In this document: positions 49,702 to 57,761 of the stretch, piece by piece | How the letters are laid out: each line of letters opens with the position of its first letter | Numbering within the stretch: the stretch's first letter is position 1 | Assembly: GCA_002898255.1 (NCBI GenBank) | Contig: BEIE01000001.1 | Location: forward strand, 1,116,001 to 1,180,000 | DNA: 64,000 nucleotides | Source: a bacterium HR28 | Lineage (GTDB): Bacteria > Chloroflexota > Chloroflexia > Thermomicrobiales > Thermomicrobiaceae | Direction: 5' to 3' | Position numbers and translations under genes: made by a program | Notes under the pieces: model-generated | Seen by the model: the letters and a program-made list of their open reading frames with translations, nothing else | Told to the model about the DNA's origin: nothing | Databases searched by the model: none

Positions 49702-50223
49702 ATGTGGGCGCATCAGTTCGTGAGCCGACACAGCGGTGCAGGCTTCACAGCGTTCGTCTGGCGAGCATGCATGTTGCTCGCGATGGTGACGATGATGATC
49801 GCAGTGCTCGGGGTATCGGCCGTGCGAGCGGAAGAACCGCTCTCTCCAGAAGCTTTGGACATCGCGAATCAGTTGAACTGCCCCGTTTGCCAAGGGCAGA
49901 GCGTGCGCGACTCGAACTCGGAGCTGGCGCGGCAGATGCGGCAGCTCATTCAGCAGAAACTTGATGCAGGCGAGTCACGTGACGAGATCCTCCAGTACTT
50001 CGTCGAGCGATACGGTGTCGGCGTCTTGCGTGAGCCTCCACGGCAGGGGTATCTCTGGCTGCTTTGGTGGGGACCGGTGGCAGGACTTGTGATTGGCATC
50101 GTCCTCGTCGCGGTGTACCTGCGACGTCGTGGCGAACCCTCGAGTGAAGTGGTGGTGCCTGTAGAACTCGAGGATCTCGAGCGGGTCGAACGTCTGCTCG
50201 GCGCGGAAGGAGACGCGCGCTGA
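49702..50223 (+). CDS. ccmH: Cytochrome c biogenesis protein CcmH/CycL
   Basis: 173 residues from the ATG at 49702. A signal-anchor (about 17-42), then a short periplasmic helical domain with NCPVCQGQSVRDSNS (Cys60, Cys63), the redox pair that reduces apocytochrome thiols, followed by ILQYFVERYGVGVLREPP, and a second membrane helix (about 128-148). This is the compact CcmH of System I. It overlaps the next gene by one base. Confidence 0.93.
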   Translation: MWAHQFVSRHSGAGFTAFVWRACMLLAMVTMMIAVLGVSAVRAEEPLSPEALDIANQLNCPVCQGQSVRDSNSELARQMRQLIQQKLDAGESRDEILQYFVERYGVGVLREPPRQGYLWLLWWGPVAGLVIGIVLVAVYLRRRGEPSSEVVVPVELEDLERVERLLGAEGDAR

Positions 50224-50600
50224 TGCTTGCGGGAACTGTTGTCTTGCTTGTGCTCGCCATCGGTGTCCTGGCTTTTGTGTTGTATCCGCTGTGGGTGGCG
50301 AGTCGACGGTCGGTAAGTCCGTCGCCGTTCCCCCCTCGTCTCCTCGATCTCCTGGCCGAACGCGATGCGATTTTCGCGGCACTGCGCGATCTGCAGTTAG
50401 ACCATGAGACGGGGAAGGTGGCAGCGGACGAGTATCAGGCGTTGCGTCTGGCCTTGCTGGCTGAGGCTGCGCGCGTTCTCCGTGCGACCGAGGAGATCGA
50501 GCGAGAGCTCGAGTTGAGTATCGAGCAGGAGATCGCGCAGCTGCGTGAATTGGCTCGTCAAGGAGATCCAAATGCATCAACGGCGGGTGTTCCAACATGA
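50223..50600 (+). CDS. CcmI/CycH-like short membrane protein
   Basis: 125 residues. One N-terminal membrane helix (about 2-25, VVLLVLAIGVLAFVLYPLWVASRR), then a long amphipathic coiled coil (LLDLLAERDAIFAALRDLQLDHETGKVAADEYQALRLALLAEAARVL...). The helix plus the L-x-E-R-D-...-LE-x-D-x-x-x-G-K-x-x-x-D-x-Y pattern match the N-terminal segment of CcmI, but the TPR domain that binds apocytochrome is missing. Start and stop overlap ccmH and ccmA, so translation is coupled. Probably a CcmF/H partner. Confidence 0.72.
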   Translation: MLAGTVVLLVLAIGVLAFVLYPLWVASRRSVSPSPFPPRLLDLLAERDAIFAALRDLQLDHETGKVAADEYQALRLALLAEAARVLRATEEIERELELSIEQEIAQLRELARQGDPNASTAGVPT

Positions 50601-51349
50601 ATCTCACTGCCACTCCGCCTAACCCGGGTAAGTTTCTGCCCAGTGAACCGATCCTCGTCGTGCAGGACCTCACGAAACGGTACGGCTGGAAACCAGCACT
50701 CGCTGGGGTGAGTTTTGTCGTCTACCCACGAGAATGTTTCGTGGTTTTCGGTCCAAATGGGGCCGGTAAGACGACCCTGCTCCGAATTCTGGCCGGACTG
50801 ACCAGACCGAGCAGGGGGACAATCTCATGGTTTGGTCACACTTTCGCGACTGGTGCTTCTGCCATTCGTGCTCAGCTTGGTGTGGTCATGCATCGCACGA
50901 TGCTCGATCCGGAACTTACGGTAGAGGAGAACCTCGACTACTATGCAAAGCTCTATGGAGTCCCTAATCGCCGCGAGCGCATTTGCCGCGTCGCTGCTGA
51001 GCTCGATCTTGACGATCGCCTAAGGGATCGTGTGCGGCAACTCTCGAGAGGACTGCAGCAACGAGCAGCTCTGGCGCGGGCCTTGCTCCATGAGCCACAA
51101 GTGCTCCTTCTTGACGAACCGGACACCGGGCTGGATCGTGCGAGCCGCGAGCGGTTGATAGGTCTGATCACGCGGCACTGCGCGAAGGGCGGGACCGTGC
51201 TGATGACGACACATGCACAGGAGCTCGGTACCCGACTTGCCACTCGAGCGATCTTTCTGGATCGTGGGAGGATTGCTTGGTCAGCATCGAGTCCAGAGGA
51301 GATCGAGCGGCATCTCCAGCCGACGACTTTCGGACAGGTTCTCGTATGA
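50597..51349 (+). CDS. ccmA: ABC transporter ATPase CcmA
   Basis: 250 residues. Walker A GPNGAGKTT (residues 52-60), signature LSRGLQQR, Walker B VLLLDEPDTGLD and H-loop THAQE. With CcmB and CcmC it forms the complex that frees holo-CcmE in System I. The N-terminus is about 15 residues longer than usual. ATGA-type overlaps with both neighbours (start 50597 inside the previous gene, stop inside ccmB) tie expression together. Confidence 0.93.
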   Translation: MNLTATPPNPGKFLPSEPILVVQDLTKRYGWKPALAGVSFVVYPRECFVVFGPNGAGKTTLLRILAGLTRPSRGTISWFGHTFATGASAIRAQLGVVMHRTMLDPELTVEENLDYYAKLYGVPNRRERICRVAAELDLDDRLRDRVRQLSRGLQQRAALARALLHEPQVLLLDEPDTGLDRASRERLIGLITRHCAKGGTVLMTTHAQELGTRLATRAIFLDRGRIAWSASSPEEIERHLQPTTFGQVLV

Positions 51350-52014
51350 GTGGGTGGCCCCGGTTCGTGGCGATCGTACAGCGTGATCTCCTCGCTGAGT
51401 GGCGAGCACGCGAGATTGTTGTCGGCATGCTCGTCATGGCACTCTTGACGCTCCTTGTGTTCAACTTTGCGTTCGACCTGACCGGAGCACAACGGGCAGC
51501 AAGCGGAGCAGGGGCTTTTTGGGTAGCGGTTGTCTTTGCTACATTGCTCGGTTTGACTCGTGCTGTTGCTCTGGAACGGCAAGAAGGAGCGTGGGAGGGC
51601 CTACTGCTGACACCGGTTGATCGCTCTGTCATTTTCCTGGCCAAACTCGTGAGTATGCTGCTCTTCGTGTCGCTGGTTGAACTCGTCGCGCTGGTCGTAA
51701 TGGCTACACTCTTCGCCCTGCCTGTTTTCCGTCCAGGTGTGCTGTTCGTGACATTTCTGGGCACGGTTGGGCTCTGTACCTTGGGAACGTTGTTTGCCGT
51801 AATGACTGCCAACGTACGGGCACGCGAAGTGCTGCTTCCAGCGTTATTGTTCCCGCTCAGTGTACCGGTGGTGATCGGAGCGGTGCGGGCGACAACGCTT
51901 GAGCTGAGCGGAGTTGGGGACGAAGCAGGGCCGTGGAAGAGCTTGCTTGCGGGATTCGCCGTGCTGTTCTTCGGTATTGGCGCGCTGACTTTCGGAGCGA
52001 CGGTCGAGGAGTGA
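51346..52014 (+). CDS. ccmB: Haem exporter permease CcmB
   Basis: 222 residues from the ATG at 51346 (ATGA overlap with ccmA). About six membrane helices; FVAIVQRDLLAEWRAREIV at the start and GLTRAVALERQEGAWEGLLLTPVDRSVIFLAKLVS in the middle are typical CcmB blocks. Membrane partner of CcmA. A GTG or ATG upstream in the ccmA frame would not fit the family N-terminus. Confidence 0.93.
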   Translation: MSGWPRFVAIVQRDLLAEWRAREIVVGMLVMALLTLLVFNFAFDLTGAQRAASGAGAFWVAVVFATLLGLTRAVALERQEGAWEGLLLTPVDRSVIFLAKLVSMLLFVSLVELVALVVMATLFALPVFRPGVLFVTFLGTVGLCTLGTLFAVMTANVRAREVLLPALLFPLSVPVVIGAVRATTLELSGVGDEAGPWKSLLAGFAVLFFGIGALTFGATVEE

Positions 52015-52042
52015 CGACCGGTATGAGCGGAGGGAGGAACTC

Positions 52043-52756
52043 GTGGCACAACGAGATTTTCCGGCGCGAGGTTGGCTGAATTGGCTTTCGCTTCTCGGGG
52101 TAGCATCATTTGCCCTGGTGGCTTTTTCGGTGGCCATGATCTTCTTGTACGCGCCGAGTGATGCGACCCAAGGTGAGGTCCAGCGACTCTTCTATCTCCA
52201 CTTACCGGCGGCGTGGTTGGCCTATGTCTCATTCTTCATCATCTTTGTGAGCAGCATCGTGTACCTGTTGCGAGGCACTGCGCGGTGGGACCGGCTTGCG
52301 CGCTCGGCCGCTGAACTGGGATTTATCTTCACAACATTGGTACTCCTCACGGGCTCGATCTGGGGTCGACCAATCTGGGGGACTTGGTGGACTTGGGATG
52401 CGCGTCTCACAACGACGCTGATCCTGTGGTTCATTTATCTCGGATACTTTTTGCTGCGCGCCTATGTCTCGGATCCCGAACGGGGAGCTCGCTATGCTGC
52501 GGTCCTGGGAATTGTCGGCTTCGTCGATATCCCAATTATTCATATGTCTGTGCGCTGGTGGCGAACACTCCACCCGCAGCCGATTGTAGTGCGGAGTGAA
52601 GGGCCAAACATGCCGCCTGAGATGCTTACGACGATGCTGGTCACCTTGGTGGCTTTTGGTCTGCTCTACGTCTTTCTCCTGGCGATCAAGTATCGGATTG
52701 AGACGGCACGTGACGAGGTGATGACGCTTCGTGCAGCGCTCTATGGTGGAGAGTGA
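52043..52756 (+). CDS. ccmC: Cytochrome c maturation protein CcmC
   Basis: 237 residues, GTG start behind GGAGGGAGGA. Six membrane helices. The WWD haem-handling motif is WGTWWTWDARLTTTLILW (near residue 112), and the external ligand His residues are in YLHLPAAWLAYVSFF (near 53) and IPIIHMSVRWW (near 165). CcmC loads haem onto CcmE. 28 bp behind ccmB. Confidence 0.95.
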   Translation: MAQRDFPARGWLNWLSLLGVASFALVAFSVAMIFLYAPSDATQGEVQRLFYLHLPAAWLAYVSFFIIFVSSIVYLLRGTARWDRLARSAAELGFIFTTLVLLTGSIWGRPIWGTWWTWDARLTTTLILWFIYLGYFLLRAYVSDPERGARYAAVLGIVGFVDIPIIHMSVRWWRTLHPQPIVVRSEGPNMPPEMLTTMLVTLVAFGLLYVFLLAIKYRIETARDEVMTLRAALYGGE

Positions 52757-52769
52757 AGGGGACTGAGAG

Positions 52770-52961
52770 ATGGACGCGTTGTGGTACCTCTTCGCAGGCT
52801 TCTTCGTGACCTGGTTGATCTTGGGAATCTATCTTTTCTCGCTCCGACGACAGATCGAAGTGCTGCGGAGCGAGCTCGCTGCACTGCGTGGAGAGCTTGG
52901 GACTCCCGAAGATCAACAGCTGCCAGAAGCGAAGGCGGTACGGGACACCACCGGTTCCTAA
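52770..52961 (+). CDS. CcmD-like small membrane protein
   Basis: 63 residues. One membrane helix (about 6-24, LFAGFFVTWLILGIYLFSL) followed by a basic RRQIEVLRSELAALRGEL coiled coil. Size, topology and place directly behind ccmC (13 bp) match CcmD, which helps release holo-CcmE. Sequence conservation in this family is too low for certainty. Confidence 0.7.
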   Translation: MDALWYLFAGFFVTWLILGIYLFSLRRQIEVLRSELAALRGELGTPEDQQLPEAKAVRDTTGS

Positions 52962-52974
52962 GCATCGGCCAGTA

Positions 52975-53003
52975 AGCACGACGCGTGGTATTGGGCTCGT
53001 GCT
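52975..53003. terminator. Weak bidirectional hairpin between ccmD and the convergent large subunit gene
   Basis: AGCACGA (52975-52981) and TCGTGCT (52997-53003) can pair over a 15-base loop in the 54-bp gap between two convergent genes. There is no T-tract. Confidence 0.3.
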
Positions 53004-53015
53004 ATTGGGTGCGCT

Positions 53016-55328
53016 TCAGCTACGGGCCTGGGATTGCGCTTCGCGAATCGCGCGCCAGACTCGCTCCGGAGTCAACGGCATGTCGAGGTGAGTGACCCCA
53101 AGAGGGCTGAGCGCATCCAAAACGGCGTTGACGATGGCCGGTGGCGCGGCGGTAGTGCCGGCTTCACCGATCCCTTTGACACCGAGCGGATTGATGGGGC
53201 TTGGTGTTTCCACATGAGCTGCCTCGATCACGGGTACCTGCAGTGCACGAGGCACCACGTAATCGAGGAAGTTCTGGGTCATGGGCTGGCCAGTCTCCGA
53301 ATAGACGATCGCCTCATAGAGTGCTTGCCCAATACCCTGCGCGACACTGCCGTGAATTTGACCTTCGGCGAGGAGAGGATTCACAATGCGGCCGCTGTCA
53401 TCGACCGCGAGATAGCGCAGGATCGTAATGCTCCCAGTATCTGGGTCGACTTCGACCATTGCGATGTGGACGCCGAAAGGAACATTTCGGCGTCCGGGAT
53501 TGAAGAAACGCGTAGCTTCCAGTCCTGGCTCGAGGTTCCCAGGTGGACCCTCCATCACATAGGCCAGACGTGTCACACGTTCCCAGGGGAGCGCACGGTC
53601 CGGTGCACCGCGCACCGCGAACAGGCCATCGCGGTATTCGAGATCCTCAGGTGCGACCTCGAGCGCACTTGCCGCAATGGCTCGTGCCTTCTCGAGAACC
53701 TCCTGGGCGGCGAGGAAGGCGGCCGAGCCTCCGAGTGCTGTGCTCCGACTTCCAAATGTCCCGATACCCTGTTGGACAGCTACGGTGTCTCCAGTCACGA
53801 CGCGAATACGTTCGAGAGGGAGCTGGAGAACTTCACCGACCACCTGAGCGAGCATCGTTGCGTGTCCCTGTCCGCTCGGGGTGATACCGCACAGGACAGT
53901 AACCGTACCATCGGGATGTGCTCGTACCGTGGCTGATTCCCAACCAGGGCCAGAGAGTTCACAAAAGCTTGCGATGCCGATCCCGATCATGCGACCCTGC
54001 GCTCGCAGGCGCGCCTGCTCGCGGCGAGCGGTCTCATAGTCGAAACGTCGCAACGCTTCGGTGAGCACGGCGGGATAGTTCCCGCTGTCGTAGGGAACCC
54101 CGGTTGGCGAACGATGCGGGAAATCGTCCGGGCGCAGGAGGTTCCGTTCCCGAATCGTTACGGGATCAAGCCCGAGTTCGCGGGCTGCCTTATCCATGAG
54201 GCGCTCAAGGAGATAACTGGCCTCCGGGCGGCCAGCACCGCGGTAGGCTGCTTGTGGCGTCGTGTTGGTCACCACACAACGCACTTGCAGACGTAAGGCT
54301 GGGACACGGTAGGGGCCCGCAATCGCCAGGCCGGTCAGGACGGCCGTGGGGCGCGTCGGTGAGGCATTCCAGGCGCCAAGATTGCTGAGGATTTCGACAT
54401 CAAGACCGAGGAGCGTACCGTCGCGCCGAAACGCGGCACGGACGCGTTGTCGCTGGTCTCGACCGTGGTTGGTCGCCAGAAAGCTTTCCGAACGTGTCTC
54501 TACCCACTTCACCGGTCGGCGGAGCTTCCACGCCAGAGCTGCCACCAGAGCGTATTCAGGGTAAAGCCCGCCCTTCGCACCAAACGCGCCGCCTACATCC
54601 GGTGCGATCACGCGAATCTGGTGCTCGGGCACGCCGAGTACACTCGCGATGCCGCTGCGGAGCGTGTGTGGAGTCTGGGTCGACGCCCAGACGGTCAATT
54701 GCCCGCTCCGCTCGTCGTACGTTGCGGCTGCGGCACGGGGTTCGAGAAATGCTGCATAGACCCGCTGGTTGACAAGCGTGAGTTCGATGACGGCATCAGC
54801 TGTCCGGAACGCAGAGTCGACATCGTCGTATTGGTGATCCCAGTGAAAGGCAAGATTATCTGGCCAATCGGGATGGACACGTGGAGCCTCTGGTGCCAAG
54901 GCCTTTTCAGGGTCGATTATCGCGGGGAGCTCCTGGTAATCGACAAGAATTTCGCTGGCGGCGTCAACTGCTGCAACGGCGTTCTCTGCCAGTACAGCGA
55001 CGACTCCCTCGCCGACAAAACGCACACGATCAACGGCGAGTGGATAGCGGCGCTGTGCCCGTACTCCCGCTGATTGGGGAGGCGTGGGGAACGGGTTCAA
55101 CCAGGTAGCAAGCTCTTTCCCGGTCACTGCTGTGACAAAGCCAGGAACAGTCTTGGCCTTGTGCGTATCGATCCCGGCGATGAGCGCGTGCGCGTAAGGG
55201 CTACGAACAATAGTCAGCTGGAGGGCATCGGCAAGCGACACGTCCTGGGTAAACCTGGCCCATCCGCGGAGAAACTGCTCGTCTTCAATTCGACGAACAG
55301 CTCGTCCAATGTAGGAGGGCTTTGCCAT
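53016..55328 (-). CDS. Molybdenum hydroxylase large subunit, xanthine dehydrogenase/CoxL form II family (second copy)
   Basis: 770 residues from the ATG at 55328 (GAGAGGG six bases upstream); an ATG at 55334 adds two residues. N-terminal aldehyde-oxidase a/b hammerhead domain (IGRAVRRIEDEQFLRGWARFTQDV), then the molybdopterin-binding domain: DVGGAFGAKGGLYPE, AAYRGAGRPEASYLLER, SGQGHATMLAQV, and the catalytic Glu in GVKGIGEAGT near the C-terminus. The AYRGAGR loop marks form II, not true CO dehydrogenase. It has no small or medium subunit gene beside it and must pair with subunits from elsewhere, perhaps the operon at 60-64 kb. Confidence 0.9.
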   Translation of the reverse strand: MAKPSYIGRAVRRIEDEQFLRGWARFTQDVSLADALQLTIVRSPYAHALIAGIDTHKAKTVPGFVTAVTGKELATWLNPFPTPPQSAGVRAQRRYPLAVDRVRFVGEGVVAVLAENAVAAVDAASEILVDYQELPAIIDPEKALAPEAPRVHPDWPDNLAFHWDHQYDDVDSAFRTADAVIELTLVNQRVYAAFLEPRAAAATYDERSGQLTVWASTQTPHTLRSGIASVLGVPEHQIRVIAPDVGGAFGAKGGLYPEYALVAALAWKLRRPVKWVETRSESFLATNHGRDQRQRVRAAFRRDGTLLGLDVEILSNLGAWNASPTRPTAVLTGLAIAGPYRVPALRLQVRCVVTNTTPQAAYRGAGRPEASYLLERLMDKAARELGLDPVTIRERNLLRPDDFPHRSPTGVPYDSGNYPAVLTEALRRFDYETARREQARLRAQGRMIGIGIASFCELSGPGWESATVRAHPDGTVTVLCGITPSGQGHATMLAQVVGEVLQLPLERIRVVTGDTVAVQQGIGTFGSRSTALGGSAAFLAAQEVLEKARAIAASALEVAPEDLEYRDGLFAVRGAPDRALPWERVTRLAYVMEGPPGNLEPGLEATRFFNPGRRNVPFGVHIAMVEVDPDTGSITILRYLAVDDSGRIVNPLLAEGQIHGSVAQGIGQALYEAIVYSETGQPMTQNFLDYVVPRALQVPVIEAAHVETPSPINPLGVKGIGEAGTTAAPPAIVNAVLDALSPLGVTHLDMPLTPERVWRAIREAQSQARS

Positions 55329-55819
55329 CTTCATCCCTCTCTTCCCCCGATCTTCTTCCCACCATAGTGTAGTGGCGCGGGAAATCTGTCGGTTCTGAAT
55401 GTCCCGGATAACGAAACACCAAATCCTTGAGAACGTCAGGAGGATTTGTAGCCCAACAAGGCAAGTAACCGCAGACGTAGTGATACTACGATGAGTGATA
55501 CTACGATGGTGGTCTTCTTCAGATTGTGGAAGTCGACATGGATACCCTATCAATACAGGGCTGAGCTCTTACGAGACACCGGTGGGTGGGTTCTGTGAGG
55601 ATTTAGCTCCTGAGGAGATTACCGCCAGAGATAACAGGAAAGGTTCCTTGTGGACGGGAGGTGTGGCTCCTCTCAGGGCGATCGTGGGGTGCCCAAGGTA
55701 GCAAGCAGCCAGGTACCAGGCCAGACGCCATCGCTCCTTTGTTGTGCGGCACAGGCATTGTGAGGGAGATTTGTTGCTCCAAAACGTGGCGTCTTGGTTT
55801 GCCCCTGGTCGACCGCAGA
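55329..55819. other. Gap of about 490 bp between the second large subunit gene and the NUDIX gene
   Basis: Contains the tandem repeat at 55480-55509. A minus-strand promoter for the large subunit gene must lie near 55345-55400 but I could not identify a clear one. No gene recognised. Confidence 0.45.
55480..55509. repeat. Tandem 15-bp repeat (operator-like)
   Basis: GTGATACTACGATGA (55480-55494) is followed directly by GTGATACTACGATGG (55495-55509), 14 of 15 bases identical. Preceding GTA makes the first copy start as GTAGTGATACTAC, a small inverted repeat as well. It lies about 150 bp upstream of the large subunit gene, where a regulator might bind. Confidence 0.5.
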
Positions 55820-56338
55820 CTAGCTCGGTTGGCTCCGTGAGAGTTTTTCCTGCCAGTCACGGAGAATCAGTGAGTCGTGGGGAAACGCAAGAGGTGGCAA
55901 GGCATCAAGCGCGAACCAGGACACAGCGCTGCTTTCTTCGCTGGTTCTGAGTTCCCCGCGAATAACTCGTGCCTGATAGACGGCCAGAACCACAGGATGC
56001 CCATGACGAGAATATAAGCCAACGAGTTGTTCGATTTGGACATCGAGTCCCGTCTCTTCTCGGACTTCCCGAATTGCAGCTTCTTCAACTGTCTCGCCAC
56101 GCTCTACAAACCCAGACGGGAAGCTCCAGAGTCCAATGCCCGGCTCAATAGCTCGTCTCTGTAAGACGATTTGGCCTTCCTGGTAGACAATGACAGCAAC
56201 CGCAAGTTTGGGGTCGCTGAAAAATGGACGGTCACACACTGGGCAGAAAGGACGTTCGCGGCCAGCAATGAAGCGCCGCTCCAACTCGGTGCGACAATAT
56301 GGACAATACCGGATATCGTCCGAAAGATTAGGTGTCAT
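55820..56338 (-). CDS. NUDIX hydrolase with N-terminal zinc ribbon
   Basis: 172 residues from the ATG at 56338, which overlaps the mocA stop by four bases; an ATG at 56362 is possible. The N-terminal Cys4 ribbon is CPYC (12-15) and CPVC (32-35). The NUDIX box follows the exact pattern: Gly76, Glu82 and R-E-V-R-E-E-T-G-L (90-98). Zinc-ribbon NUDIX proteins include NADH pyrophosphatases and ADP-ribose-type hydrolases; substrate not known here. Its place at the end of a molybdenum hydroxylase operon hints at a role with cytidylated molybdopterin or NAD (inference). Confidence 0.88.
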   Translation of the reverse strand: MTPNLSDDIRYCPYCRTELERRFIAGRERPFCPVCDRPFFSDPKLAVAVIVYQEGQIVLQRRAIEPGIGLWSFPSGFVERGETVEEAAIREVREETGLDVQIEQLVGLYSRHGHPVVLAVYQARVIRGELRTSEESSAVSWFALDALPPLAFPHDSLILRDWQEKLSRSQPS

Positions 56339-56946
56339 ACGTGAAGAGCTCGTTCCTGACAACGCCGACGAGCGCGTTCGACATCCTCCGGCGTATCGAG
56401 ATCAAGCGGGCTAGCAAGCTCCGGGATCTCGCATTCGACGATCTCCTGAGCGTGAGCAGCCAAAACAGGCCTGGCGCCCACGTCGCCGTGGAGGGCGCGG
56501 AGTTCGGGGAAAAGCGCGCGGGCGATGAGCACAGGATTACCCGGGCCGTCGACGTACCGCGGGCGGACAATAGGTGCGTTGGTGCGTTCGAAGCAGGTGA
56601 CCAACCGATTGATGACTGACGGATCGATAAATGGTTGGTCACCGAGAAGGAAGACGACCGCATCGACGTCTGGAGGGAGCGCAGCGAGTCCAGCTTGGAT
56701 TGAGGTGCTCTGTCCCTCGCTTGCTCGTTCATTTATGACGACAGACAAGCCGGTGGTGTCTAAGCCGGAGCCGGCCACTGCAATCTGAGGGCTGAGAACC
56801 AAGATGAGTGGTTCCAGCGGTGCCTGACGTGCCGCATCAAGGACGTATTGAAGGGCAGGTTTACCGCAGAGATTGACGAGCTGCTTTGGCTGGCCGAGTC
56901 GACGCGAGAATCCGGCAGCCAAGACGATTCCGGCGACGCGCGCCAT
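56335..56946 (-). CDS. mocA: Molybdenum cofactor cytidylyltransferase (MocA/MobA-like)
   Basis: 203 residues. Start VAGIVLAAGFSRRLGQPKQLV holds the LAAG-x-S-x-R-x-G-x-x-K nucleotide loop, with LLGDQPFIDPSVI (metal-binding Asp) near residue 100 and GPGNPVL near 134. MocA couples CTP to molybdopterin to make the MCD cofactor used by CO-dehydrogenase and xanthine-dehydrogenase family enzymes, which fits the gene context exactly. ATGA overlap with the NUDIX gene downstream. Confidence 0.9.
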   Translation of the reverse strand: MARVAGIVLAAGFSRRLGQPKQLVNLCGKPALQYVLDAARQAPLEPLILVLSPQIAVAGSGLDTTGLSVVINERASEGQSTSIQAGLAALPPDVDAVVFLLGDQPFIDPSVINRLVTCFERTNAPIVRPRYVDGPGNPVLIARALFPELRALHGDVGARPVLAAHAQEIVECEIPELASPLDLDTPEDVERARRRCQERALHV

Positions 56947-56969
56947 TGCCTCTCATCCTTCGAGCCGCG

Positions 56970-57761
56970 TCAACCGCCGTCACCCGACACAGCAGCAGGA
57001 GAGGTCTTGGCTGGTCTGAGTGGCTGACCAATGCGTCCCCTTCGTACCGCAATAATCTCTGCCAAGATGCTTACAGCAATTTCGGCGGGCGTCTTGGCTC
57101 CAATATCGATCCCGATCGGCGCATGGATGCGTGAGAGTTCCTCCTCACTGAAGCCAGCACGACGGAGGCGCTCCAAACGCTGCTCACTTGTCTTGCGGCT
57201 GCCGATCGCGCCGATGTAGCCAGCGCGCGAGCGCAGTGCGACATGCAAAGCCGGGTCCTCGAACTTCTCATCGTGCGCCAGGATGACGATATCGGTCTGT
57301 GGAGTAATCTTGATCTGGGCCAGCGCTTCATCCGGCCAGGCCACAATGAGTTGGTCAGCATGCGGGAAACGCTCACGGGTGGCGAAGAACTCGCGGGCAT
57401 CGATGACTGTCGTGCGATAGCCGAGTTCCTTCGCCATAGCGACGAGCGGAATTGCAATATGGACCGCACCAATAACCACCAAATGCCGCGGCGGAAGGTG
57501 TGCCTCGAGGAAGACTTCAACCTCGCGGCCATCAGAGAGACGGTAGGTTCGCGTCTCTGCTTCACCGCTCTTAAAGAATGTCTCGGCATCGGCGCGTACG
57601 GCAGCATCGAGCTCTGGTGAGCCAAGCGATCCCACAGTCCGGCCGTCCTCGAAGACGAGGAACTTGGCACCGAGTGGTTCGCCACTCACCACGGTCGCAC
57701 TGACAACAGCTTCTTCCTCGTGCAGAGCTTGCCGAAGGGCAGAAAAGACTTCTCCACTCAT
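56970..57761 (-). CDS. XdhC-family maturation protein (Rossmann-domain form)
   Basis: 263 residues. The C-terminal XdhC Rossmann domain is clear: HLVVIGAVHIAIPLVAMAKELGYRTTVID near residue 92, DIVILAHDEKFEDPAL and GYIGAIGSRKTSEQRLERL, ending AEIAVSILAEIIAVR. The N-terminal XdhC_CoxI part is degenerate and lacks the SGGCVE cysteine. XdhC/CoxF proteins insert the sulfurated molybdenum cofactor into the large subunit. Together with the small protein encoded next it seems to make up the two halves of the usual XdhC. Confidence 0.87.
   Translation of the reverse strand: MSGEVFSALRQALHEEEAVVSATVVSGEPLGAKFLVFEDGRTVGSLGSPELDAAVRADAETFFKSGEAETRTYRLSDGREVEVFLEAHLPPRHLVVIGAVHIAIPLVAMAKELGYRTTVIDAREFFATRERFPHADQLIVAWPDEALAQIKITPQTDIVILAHDEKFEDPALHVALRSRAGYIGAIGSRKTSEQRLERLRRAGFSEEELSRIHAPIGIDIGAKTPAEIAVSILAEIIAVRRGRIGQPLRPAKTSPAAVSGDGG

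Noticed and set aside
51168-52232. Long minus-strand frame (over 350 codons) across ccmA-ccmB-ccmC
   Set aside because: Antisense to three recognised genes; composition is Ser/Arg/Thr-rich as expected for a shadow of GC-rich membrane genes.
55335-55553. Upstream extension of the orphan large subunit frame by 73 codons
   Set aside because: The extension has no hammerhead-domain similarity, and an ATG with GAGAGGG at 55328 gives the usual start.
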